Shown here: piece by piece, positions 1 to 5,450 of the stretch
Layout: each line of letters opens with the position of its first letter
How positions within the stretch are numbered: position 1 is the stretch's first letter
Assembly: GCA_009726075.1 (NCBI GenBank)
Contig: WLND01000130.1
Location: 1-5,588 of the forward strand
DNA from: Actinomycetota bacterium
Lineage (GTDB): Bacteria; Actinomycetota; Actinomycetes; S36-B12
Length of the DNA stretch: 5,588 nt
Direction: 5' to 3'
Translations under genes and position numbers: made by a program
The notes under the pieces: generated by a model
What the model was told of the DNA's origin: nothing
What the model saw: only the letters and a program-made list of their open reading frames with translations
The model's database searches: none

Positions 1-791
1 AGGCGCCCAATGCGGGCGGCCACAACGCGCCACCGCGGCAACGAGTCATCGACGATCAGGGCGACCTCGTGTTCGGACCCCGCGACGAGCCAGACCTGGC
101 GAAGATCGCCATGGCCGGCCTGCCCTACTGGATCGCCGGAGGCTCGGGCACTCCAGAGACGCTCGCTGCTGCAGTCGGCGGGGGAGCCCATGGCATCCAG
201 GTCGGCACGGTCTTCGCACTCAGTTCCGATTCCGGCCTCGACCCTGACGTGCGCGATCAGCTCCGCGAGGGCATCCGCACCGACAGCCTGGTCGTGCACA
301 CCGATCCGGTTGCCTCGCCGACGGGCTTTCCGTTCAAGGTGGTCGAGGTGGACGGAACGATGTCGGACGACACGAACTACCAGGCTCGCGAACGGCTGTG
401 CGACCTGGGGTTCCTGCGCACGCCGTACATCAAGGCGACCGCCACGCCGGGCTCCGCTGCTCGCCCTGGCAGCGACGAGGAATCGCCTGCCGCAGGCACA
501 CGATCAATCGGGTATCGCTGCGCTGGCGAGCCGGAGCACATGTTCGTGCGCAAGGGCGGCGAGGCGGACGATGCCGTAGGGCGCAAGTGCCTCTGCAACG
601 GGCTCGCGGCGGCCGTTGGCCTCGGGCAGCAGCGCCCGGATGGCTACGTCGAGTTGCCCATCGTGACGCTCGGGTCAGACCTGCAAGCGCCACGCCGCAT
701 GTTGGCCGACCACCCGCAGGGGTGGACGGCGGCTGAGGCGATCGAGTGGATCCTGGGCTCGATGGTGCCGGCGTCGTCAGGACCCTCGTAA
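1..791 (+). CDS. Nitronate monooxygenase (2-nitropropane dioxygenase family), 5'-truncated
   Basis: The last 262 codons are visible (reading frame starts at base 3, TAA stop at 789-791); the N-terminal part and start lie off the left edge. Family members are FMN-dependent TIM-barrel enzymes that oxidise alkyl nitronates, such as propionate 3-nitronate, to carbonyl compounds and nitrite in the cytoplasm. Visible signatures, numbered within the fragment, are APNAGGHNAPP at 1-11 (AGGH contains the family's usual catalytic histidine, here His7), the FMN-phosphate-type loop WIAGGSGTPE at 43-52, GAHGIQVGTVFAL at 61-73, and the Cys-rich C-terminal signature RKCLCNGLAAAVGL at 194-207. The last signature marks the longer subgroup of the family. 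Residues about 146-166 look like an extra Pro/Ala/Ser-rich loop between PYIK and SIGYRC. A GTG at 69 encodes an internal Val and is not the start, because homology continues upstream of it. Family assignment is secure; the physiological substrate is unknown. Confidence 0.9.
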   Translation, partial: APNAGGHNAPPRQRVIDDQGDLVFGPRDEPDLAKIAMAGLPYWIAGGSGTPETLAAAVGGGAHGIQVGTVFALSSDSGLDPDVRDQLREGIRTDSLVVHTDPVASPTGFPFKVVEVDGTMSDDTNYQARERLCDLGFLRTPYIKATATPGSAARPGSDEESPAAGTRSIGYRCAGEPEHMFVRKGGEADDAVGRKCLCNGLAAAVGLGQQRPDGYVELPIVTLGSDLQAPRRMLADHPQGWTAAEAIEWILGSMVPASSGPS

Positions 792-806
792 TGGCGCCTG
801 TGCCGC

Positions 807-828
807 CCGTCGCATCGGGGGCCGACGG
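807..828. terminator. Possible bidirectional hairpin between convergent genes
   Basis: The 43-bp gap between the nitronate monooxygenase stop (791) and the regulator stop (835) contains CCGTCG (807-812) and CGACGG (823-828). These can form a 6-bp GC-rich stem around a 10-nt loop. No T-tract follows on either strand, so it is at best a weak or factor-assisted terminator. Its position between two converging 3' ends is the main support. Confidence 0.25.
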
Positions 829-834
829 CCGCGT

Positions 835-1596
835 CTAGGGCTCGACGAGCCCGAGCTCACGGCCCTTGGCGACGGCCGACTCGCGATCGTGCACATTGAG
901 GAACGCCATGATCTGCTGGACGTCCTTCTTCACCGTTGAGTCGGAGAACCCGAGCCGGCGGCTGATCTGCAGGTTCGTCTTGCCCTGGGCGAGCATCTGC
1001 AGCACCTCGAGTTGACGGTCGGTGATGCGCGCGTGGGGGCTCAGGCGCTCACGTCGGGGCGACGACGACAGGCGTCGGTCAGCGTCACGAATGGTGAGCC
1101 ACATGCCGATCGCGGCCGAGACTGCGTCGAGGTGCACCTGCTGCTCACGGTCGAAGACCTGCCCCGCTGGCGAGTGCACGTTCCAGACACCGATGCACCG
1201 ACCCTTGGACACGATGGGCACCGAGGTCAGGCGCAGGTGCTCGCCATCGGGTGCCTTGAGCGATCCTGTGAGCAGTTCTCGGTCGTAGTCGCCGAACCAG
1301 ACATCGGCCTCGGCATCGGTGCTGTCGACCACCGAGGCTTGCCGGAACGCCTGGCACATCGAGAACGGGCTGTTGATCGAGAAGGTGTGGAATCGCTCGA
1401 TGAGTTCAGGCGAGACCCCGTGGTCGCCGTCGAGCACGAGATCGCCATTGCCATTCGAGGTGAAGATCGTGGTGGCGTGACCGCCGAGGGGTACGAGTGG
1501 CCCATCAACGATGGCCTCCGCAACGGCCTTGCCATCGGGAGCCGCGCTCAGGAAGCGTAGGAAGTGGCTGAGTGACGCAGAGGTCAACTCGCTCAC
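835..1596 (-). CDS. LuxR-family transcriptional regulator with N-terminal GAF-like sensor domain
   Basis: A 253-residue cytoplasmic DNA-binding regulator. Residues about 25-165 look like a GAF/PAS-type sensor: alternating hydrophobic strands, VWNVHSPAGQVFDREQ near 137-152, then a helix. A basic linker (about 171-188) leads to a LuxR-type helix-turn-helix at about 190-250. That domain contains ITDRQLEVLQMLAQGKTNLQI (split around 191-211), then SDSTVKKDVQQIM, the recognition helix, and an ending typical of the family. No response-regulator receiver domain is present, so it probably senses a small ligand or redox cue directly; the signal is unknown. I chose the GTG at 1596-1594 because AGAGGGG (1610-1604) sits 7 nt upstream. 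The alternative in-frame TTG at 1656 would add 20 unconvincing residues, has no good ribosome site, and overlaps a -35-like element. TAG stop at 837-835. It is convergent with the nitronate monooxygenase gene, but no regulatory link to it is shown. Confidence 0.88.
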   Translation of the reverse strand: MSELTSASLSHFLRFLSAAPDGKAVAEAIVDGPLVPLGGHATTIFTSNGNGDLVLDGDHGVSPELIERFHTFSINSPFSMCQAFRQASVVDSTDAEADVWFGDYDRELLTGSLKAPDGEHLRLTSVPIVSKGRCIGVWNVHSPAGQVFDREQQVHLDAVSAAIGMWLTIRDADRRLSSSPRRERLSPHARITDRQLEVLQMLAQGKTNLQISRRLGFSDSTVKKDVQQIMAFLNVHDRESAVAKGRELGLVEP

Positions 1597-1608
1597 GGTG
1601 GAACCCCT

Positions 1609-1663
1609 CTGCACGTTGATTGGTGACGATTGTGGTGAGCCAATACAAATCGTCAACGTGCAG
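1609..1663. promoter_or_regulatory. Perfect 11-bp inverted repeat around the LuxR-gene promoter (candidate operator)
   Basis: CTGCACGTTGA at 1609-1619 is exactly complementary to TCAACGTGCAG at 1653-1663, with arm centres 44 bp apart (about four helical turns). Nested inside are TGACGATT (1624-1631) / AATCGTCA (1648-1655), an 8-bp perfect inverted repeat, and ATTGG (1619-1623) / CCAAT (1640-1644). One outer arm covers the -35-like TTGACG; the other overlaps the first bases of the ribosome site of the downstream regulator gene. The symmetry is directly visible. Operator function, possibly autoregulation by the LuxR protein, is inference. If transcription starts further upstream, the same bases would form an RNA stem-loop next to the ribosome site. 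Confidence 0.55.
1629..1656 (-). promoter_or_regulatory. Putative promoter of the LuxR-family gene
   Basis: Reading the minus strand, TTGACG (1656-1651) matches 5 of 6 bases of the -35 consensus. After a 16-bp spacer, CACAAT (1634-1629) matches 4 of 6 bases of the -10 consensus. A transcript starting near 1622 would have a leader of about 25 nt containing AGAGGGG before the GTG start. The promoter lies inside the inverted repeat at 1609-1663, which would let a bound protein block it. A second, weaker TATACC element on the same strand lies within the GGTATACC palindrome at 1694-1701. Confidence 0.45.
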
Positions 1664-1772
1664 CGGCCGCATCGTGCCGCGCGGGGTTAGCCGGGTATAC
1701 CTGTACGCACTCCCTACGGTAACAGCGAAATGCCGCTGATCCTGCATCGCCAGCGAAAGGAATCCCGTGCAG

Positions 1773-2282
1773 CTACTTCCGAATCGACAATCGGAAGGTG
1801 AACCTGGCCGGGCTTCCGAGCGCGGAGGCCCGGGTCCCGGTCATCGTGCCGATGCCGGTGGCTCGCGCAAAATCATTCGTCCCGCCGATGACCTGAAGCG
1901 CCGCAGTGAACCGTGCCGCGATCCCATCGGTCGCCTTATTCTCGGCAAGGGCATTGCCTTTTGTGGTGAATGCGAGCTTCGTCCCATCTGCGCGCGTCAC
2001 CGTGACGTAGCCCCCGAAGGGGCCAGACCCGTTCACGTAGTTGACGTCGCCGAGGAAGACGACGTCTGCGGCCTGATTGCCCCACATGGTCGTGCCGGTG
2101 AAGTGGTTCCAGCCGTAGGTGTGCCCGCCGGGGAGCGACTCGAGATTCGTCTCCACGCTCGCCATGTTCGTGGTGAAGGTGAGGTTCGTGACGGACGACG
2201 CGGCATGAGCCGGGGCGGCGATGGCGCCGGTGCCCAGGACGAGGGCGGTGATCGCGGCGGCGAGGAGGCGGGTCGGGCGCAT
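1773..2282 (-). CDS. Secreted small beta-barrel-like protein (allene oxide cyclase/dirigent-like), function unknown
   Basis: A 169-residue protein with a classical Sec signal peptide: MRPTR basic start, hydrophobic core LLAAAITALVLGTGAIAA, and a signal peptidase site AHA|ASS after residue 27. The mature 142 residues are rich in Gly, Thr and Ala, with a strand-like pattern: DVVFLGDVNYVNGSGPFGGYV (split at about 73-93), VTRADGTKLAFTTKG, then VIGGTNDFARATGIGTMTG at about 131-149 and a closing strand FTFRLSI. The pattern 'GGTxxFAxATGxGxxxG' followed by a final strand resembles the calycin-like barrel of allene oxide cyclase/dirigent-type secreted proteins; this is pattern recognition, not a proven assignment. 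No lipobox cysteine or membrane anchor is seen. ATG start with GGAG 6 nt upstream; TAG stop. It lies 52 bp downstream of the phosphoribosyltransferase-hydrolase gene on the same strand and could be co-transcribed, but a hairpin sits between them. Confidence 0.8.
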   Translation of the reverse strand: MRPTRLLAAAITALVLGTGAIAAPAHAASSVTNLTFTTNMASVETNLESLPGGHTYGWNHFTGTTMWGNQAADVVFLGDVNYVNGSGPFGGYVTVTRADGTKLAFTTKGNALAENKATDGIAARFTAALQVIGGTNDFARATGIGTMTGTRASALGSPARFTFRLSIRK

Positions 2283-2297
2283 GGCGGGCTCCAGAAG

Positions 2298-2326
2298 TGT
2301 GGGTCGGATCTGCTGATCCTTCCACA
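2298..2326 (-). terminator. Intergenic hairpin, possible attenuator/terminator
   Basis: Read on the plus strand, TGTGG (2298-2302) pairs with CCACA (2322-2326), and GGATC (2306-2310) pairs with GATCC (2315-2319). A TGCT tetraloop closes the structure, with a 3x2 internal loop between the two stems. On the minus-strand transcript it starts 8 nt after the stop codon of the phosphoribosyltransferase-hydrolase gene and ends 15 nt before the secreted-protein ATG. No U-tract follows, so partial termination, mRNA 3'-end stabilisation or an operator are all possible. Confidence 0.35.
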
Positions 2327-2334
2327 GAGCAGCC

Positions 2335-3645
2335 TCAGCCAGCTGTTTGCCGCGATGCTCTCAGCGCCGACGCGTACTCGGTGAACCAGGTCCGCGCCAG
2401 CCGTGCGGCGGCCTGCAGGGTGCCCTCCTCCTCGAAGAGGTGCGTTGCGCCAGGAACGACCTCAAGACTGGTGGGGCATCGCATGCGAGCCTGTGCCTGC
2501 CGATTCAGCGTGAGCACCTCGAGATCTCGTCCGCCGACGATGAGCAGGGTCGGGGCCTGCACCGACGGAAGGGCTTCGCCAGCGAGATCCGGGCGCCCAC
2601 CGCGAGACACCACCGCTGCGATGGTCGGATCCTTCGAGGCCGCAACCAGGGCTGCAGCGGCGCCGGTACTTGCGCCGAAGTAGCCGAGGGGCAGGCTGTC
2701 GATGCCGGGCAACGAGCGAAGCCACGCGGTTGCGGCGGAAAGCCGCCCGGAGAGCAGGAGGATGTCGAACACGTTCGCGCGATTCGCCGCCTCGTCCTCG
2801 GTGAGGAGATCGAACAGCAGGGTGCCCTGCCCAGACTCCTGCAGCAGGCGGGCGACCGCGGTGTTTCTGGGGCTGAGCCGACTGCTGCCACTGCCATGCG
2901 CGAAGACCACGATGCCGATTGGTTCGGGCGGCACGGTGAGGTGCCCGGCAAGGCTGACCCCGCGCCCGATCGGGATCACCACCTCGCGATCGACGCCCGT
3001 CGCTGCGTGCGAGTGCAGGATCTCGACGACCTCGGAATCGCTCGTCTGGTCGAAGTCGTCGTATTGCGAGCCGACGGATCGAAACCACTCTGGCGTCTCC
3101 AGGCACACAACCTCGTCGGCTAGGTCGCGCAGGCTCGCGACCGCTTCACGGGAGCCGGTCGGCACGGCGAGCACGATGTGCCCAGCGCGGAGCCGGCGCA
3201 GGACCGTGATCGCCGCAGTGGCGGTAGACCCCGTGGCCAGACCATCATCGACGACGATCACGGTCCGCCCGGCAACGTCCGTCATTGGATGGCTCTCGCG
3301 ATAGAGGCCAATGCGATGGTCTATCTCAGCGCGAGCCTTCGAGACCAAGCGCTGCAGCGTCACGTCATTGACCCCCACCTGCTGCTGCGCAACGTCATTC
3401 GTGATGACGACGCCACCCTCGCCGACAGCGCCGAAGCCGTACTCCGGATTGGCCGGTGAGCCGAGCTTGCGGACGATGAGGACGTCGAGCGGGGCGTGCA
3501 GGGATCGGGCAACCTCGTCCGCAACCGGCACCCCGCCCCGCGGCAGGGCCAGTACGAGCGGGTTGAGCCCGGCAAGGGGCTGCAGGGCCCGAGCCAGTTG
3601 CTGCCCTGCGTCTCTTCTGTCACGGAACACGTGGCCCCCATTCAT
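2335..3645 (-). CDS. Phosphoribosyltransferase–alpha/beta hydrolase (dienelactone hydrolase-like) fusion protein
   Basis: A 436-residue cytoplasmic two-domain protein. Domain 1 (about 6-215) is a type I phosphoribosyltransferase: ALPRGGVPVADEVA at 33-46, VRKLG at 58-62, and the PRPP-binding loop VIVVDDGLATGSTAT at 129-143 with its acidic pair D133-D134. Domain 2 (about 220-430) is an alpha/beta hydrolase: oxyanion region VFAHGSGSSR at 247-256, nucleophile elbow GASTG with Ser326, acid candidate Asp374 in GGRD, and His402 in GATHLF. A complete Ser-Asp-His triad is therefore present. The domain order and size match the M. tuberculosis Rv0571c type as I recall it. Neither substrate is known. I prefer the ATG at 3645; a second ATG at 3663 adds six residues with atypical third positions, and both have only a weak GGA ribosome site. 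The open frame continues upstream to 4338, but that part is antisense to the esterase gene. TGA stop. Divergent from the esterase gene and likely sharing its regulatory region. Confidence 0.88.
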   Translation of the reverse strand: MNGGHVFRDRRDAGQQLARALQPLAGLNPLVLALPRGGVPVADEVARSLHAPLDVLIVRKLGSPANPEYGFGAVGEGGVVITNDVAQQQVGVNDVTLQRLVSKARAEIDHRIGLYRESHPMTDVAGRTVIVVDDGLATGSTATAAITVLRRLRAGHIVLAVPTGSREAVASLRDLADEVVCLETPEWFRSVGSQYDDFDQTSDSEVVEILHSHAATGVDREVVIPIGRGVSLAGHLTVPPEPIGIVVFAHGSGSSRLSPRNTAVARLLQESGQGTLLFDLLTEDEAANRANVFDILLLSGRLSAATAWLRSLPGIDSLPLGYFGASTGAAAALVAASKDPTIAAVVSRGGRPDLAGEALPSVQAPTLLIVGGRDLEVLTLNRQAQARMRCPTSLEVVPGATHLFEEEGTLQAAARLARTWFTEYASALRASRQTAG

Positions 3646-3690
3646 CGGTCGACGTCCATCCATCGTTCGTCCGAACAGGGATTGGGACAA

Positions 3691-3704
3691 GGGACCTTTG
3701 CCCC
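3691..3704. promoter_or_regulatory. DosR/DevR-box-like palindrome in the divergent promoter region
   Basis: GGGACCTTTGCCCC matches 11 of 14 positions of the DosR core consensus GGGACTWWAGTCCC; the flanking outer bases do not match the longer 20-bp consensus. A second GGGAC half-site lies at 3684-3688, seven bases earlier in the same orientation. The box is 45 bp from the hydrolase-fusion ATG (3645) and 70 bp from the esterase ATG (3775), so one site could serve both directions. Weak -10-like hexamers occur at suitable distances: AACGAT at 3667-3662 (minus) and CACACT at 3729-3734 (plus). The sequence match is seen; DosR-type binding is inferred from it and from the identity of the flanking genes. 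Confidence 0.45.
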
Positions 3705-3707
3705 CGG

Positions 3708-3717
3708 ACGGGCCCGT
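3708..3717. repeat. 10-bp perfect palindrome in the divergent promoter region
   Basis: ACGGGCCCGT is its own reverse complement and begins three bases after the DosR-box-like site ends. It falls roughly in the -35 zone of the candidate esterase promoter. In GC-rich DNA such a palindrome can occur by chance, so it is listed as a candidate second protein-binding site only. Confidence 0.25.
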
Positions 3718-3774
3718 GATCGCCCGCGCACACTGAACGCGACCGACTCGACCGACGCGAGCGAGGAGACCCGC

Positions 3775-5112
3775 ATGTCGACCCATACCTGGACGTCGCC
3801 CACCCGGCAGATCACCGGCCTGCATTCGATCAAGGGCCGGCACGACGACTACGACGGCCTCCTCGAACTGGTCGGAGATCGACGTTTCGTCCTCATCGGG
3901 GAGGCCTCGCACGGGACCCACGACTTCTACCGGGAGCGGGCTCGCATCACCGAGCGACTCATCGAGGAGAAGGGCTTCGCGGCCGTTGTCGTGGAGGCGG
4001 ATTGGCCCGATGCCTACCGCGTGAACCGGTACGTGCGCGGTCGATCCCTGGACCCGGACGCGAACGCTGCCCTCGGCGACTTCAAGCGGTTTCCGTCGTG
4101 GATGTGGCGCAATACCGATGTGGTCAACTTCGTCGAATGGCTCAGGCGATTCAACGCAGGGCAGGTGTCGGATCGCCTCCACGCAGGCTTCTACGGCCTC
4201 GATCTCTACAGTCTTCGGGCGTCGATGGACGCCGTGGTCGGCTATCTGGAACGCGTGGACGAAGCGGGCGCGCAGGCCGCCCGGGATCGCTATGCGTGCT
4301 TCGACCTCTTCGCTGGCGAGGGCCAGCACTACGGACACGCGGTCAGCCTGAATGTCGCCGCACCGTGCGAGGACGAGGTCGTCGGCGAGCTGATCGACCT
4401 ACGCGAGCGCCAGGCGGCGATCCTGTCGCAGGATGGCCATGTTGAACGTGATGACTACTTCTACGCCGAGCAGAACGCCCGGCTGGTCTTGAACGCCGAG
4501 CGCTACTACCGCGAGATGTACCGCGGCCGCATCTCGTCGTGGAATCTGCGCGACACTCACATGGCCGAGACACTGCAGTCGCTCATCGACCATCTTGATG
4601 CCGAGAACGGCCGGACCAAGGTCGTGGTGTGGGCTCACAACTCCCACCTCGGCGATGCGCGCAGCACCGACATGGGCCGCGGCGGAGAGCTCAACCTCGG
4701 CCAGATCGTGCGACAGCGTTTCTCAGGCGACAACCTCCTCATCGGATTCACCACCGACCACGGACGCGTCACCGCGGCGAGCGAATGGGGCGGGCCGGCC
4801 GAGCGGAAGCGGGTGCGACCAGCCCTGCCCAACAGCTACGAGCATGCATTCCACGAACTCGGCATCGAGGCCTTCTGGCTGCCACTGATCGGCCGGCAGG
4901 CAAGCCCCGTCCCGGACAACCTCCTCGAGCGGGCCATCGGCGTGATCTACCGACCCGAGACCGAGCGCACGAGCCACTGGTTCCACGCAGACCTCGCGAG
5001 CCAATTCGACGTGGTGATCCACGTCGATCACACCTCGGCCCTCACACCGCTCGAGCGCACGCCCCTGTGGGACATGGGGGAGCCGCCGGAAACCTACCCG
5101 ACCGGGCTCTGA
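3775..5112 (+). CDS. Erythromycin esterase (EreA-like) family protein
   Basis: A 445-residue protein spanning the full erythromycin-esterase-like domain, with no signal peptide or membrane segment. Family hallmarks are all present: FVLIGEASHGTHDFYRER at 38-55, with Glu43 and His46 where characterised Ere enzymes place their essential acid and catalytic histidine; VVVEADWPDAYRVNRYV at 71-87; SWNLRDTHMAETLQ at 255-268; and VVWAHNSHLGD at 284-294 with His288 and His291. Characterised EreA/EreB hydrolyse the macrolactone ester of 14-membered macrolides. Many chromosomal relatives, including the C-terminal domain of M. tuberculosis Rv2030c, have no known substrate, so resistance should not be assumed. 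The ATG at 3775 is preceded by GAGGAG (3763-3768) with a 6-nt spacer, a strong ribosome site; the frame stays open upstream to about 3496, but that part is antisense to the hydrolase fusion and has no family similarity. TGA stop at 5110-5112, inside the end of the converging DUF167 gene. Confidence 0.9.
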   Translation: MSTHTWTSPTRQITGLHSIKGRHDDYDGLLELVGDRRFVLIGEASHGTHDFYRERARITERLIEEKGFAAVVVEADWPDAYRVNRYVRGRSLDPDANAALGDFKRFPSWMWRNTDVVNFVEWLRRFNAGQVSDRLHAGFYGLDLYSLRASMDAVVGYLERVDEAGAQAARDRYACFDLFAGEGQHYGHAVSLNVAAPCEDEVVGELIDLRERQAAILSQDGHVERDDYFYAEQNARLVLNAERYYREMYRGRISSWNLRDTHMAETLQSLIDHLDAENGRTKVVVWAHNSHLGDARSTDMGRGGELNLGQIVRQRFSGDNLLIGFTTDHGRVTAASEWGGPAERKRVRPALPNSYEHAFHELGIEAFWLPLIGRQASPVPDNLLERAIGVIYRPETERTSHWFHADLASQFDVVIHVDHTSALTPLERTPLWDMGEPPETYPTGL

Positions 5113-5396
5113 CCGGGCGGTGCCAGCAGGGCGGCGATGCGCGCACCGAGCTCGGCGTCATCGACATCGGGGGCGTCGATGACCACCAGCTTCGTGCGGG
5201 ACGTATGGCCGCTCGCGACCGTGATGTGACGGGACTTGACCCGCAAGGCCTCCGCGAGCGCGGCCACGACGGCCTCATTCGCCTTGCCGTCGACCGGCTG
5301 CGCGTGGACTGAGACCACGAGCGCAGGCGGCTCGCCGTAACTGCCGCCGACGGCCGAGCGCGAGGCGCCGGGCTTCACCCGGATGGTGAGTCTCAA
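5094..5396 (-). CDS. DUF167/YggU-family protein
   Basis: A 100-residue small cytoplasmic protein of the DUF167 (YggU, UPF0235) family, whose molecular role is unknown. The family pattern is clear: an opening strand LTIRVKPGASRSAVGG at 3-18, the strand LVVSVHAQPVDGKANEAVV at 26-44 with the near-invariant P-V-D-G-K-A-N core at 34-40, a helix ALAEAL, then SRHITVASGHTSRTKLVVI at 55-73. Length is typical. The start is probably the TTG at 5396-5394: no ATG or GTG lies between it and the upstream in-frame stop, and starting at the GTG at residue 7 would cut the first strand. GGCGG 7 nt upstream is a weak ribosome site. An ATG at 5410 opens a six-codon frame in another phase whose TGA overlaps the TTG. 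The 3' end overlaps the esterase gene by 19 bp in convergent orientation. Confidence 0.85.
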   Translation of the reverse strand: MRLTIRVKPGASRSAVGGSYGEPPALVVSVHAQPVDGKANEAVVAALAEALRVKSRHITVASGHTSRTKLVVIDAPDVDDAELGARIAALLAPPGQSPVG

Positions 5397-5450
5397 CCGC
5401 GTGCCGCCATAACCGTGAACCTATCCGGCGTGGGGAGACAGGCGAGTGCG

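Noticed and set aside
10..579. Alternative plus frame of 189 codons inside the nitronate monooxygenase gene.
   Set aside because: The product is Arg/Ser/Thr-rich without motifs, while the overlapping frame carries continuous family signatures.
1012..1560. Plus-strand 182-codon frame opposite the LuxR-family gene.
   Set aside because: It is an antisense mirror of a gene with clear GAF and LuxR domains; such mirror frames are common in GC-rich DNA.
1663..1670. GCGGCCGC palindrome upstream of the LuxR-family gene.
   Set aside because: Short all-GC palindromes are expected by chance here, and nothing links it to the neighbouring inverted repeat.
1723..1738. CAGCG-CGCTG 5-bp hairpin 34 nt beyond the secreted-protein stop codon.
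   Set aside because: The stem is short and followed by only two T residues on the relevant strand; it is too weak to call a terminator.
1767..2384. Plus-strand 205-codon frame with an AAAGGA-like site before a GTG start.
   Set aside because: It covers the secreted-protein gene in antisense. Its product is Arg/Gly/Glu-rich with no fold pattern, whereas the minus frame has a full signal peptide and ribosome site.
3740..3756. Tandem CGACCGAC repeat before the esterase ribosome site.
   Set aside because: Two 8-bp copies of a simple GC-rich word in an actinobacterial leader are easily explained by base composition; no symmetry or known motif.
3496..3774. The plus-strand frame of the esterase is open 93 codons before the chosen ATG.
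   Set aside because: That stretch overlaps the phosphoribosyltransferase N-terminus, has no esterase similarity, and the ATG at 3775 has a strong GAGGAG ribosome site.
3664..4338. The minus-strand frame of the PRT-hydrolase gene remains open a further 225 codons upstream.
   Set aside because: This part is antisense to the esterase gene's well-conserved N-terminal half. The translated extension shows no recognisable domain, and the phosphoribosyltransferase domain begins naturally near 3645.
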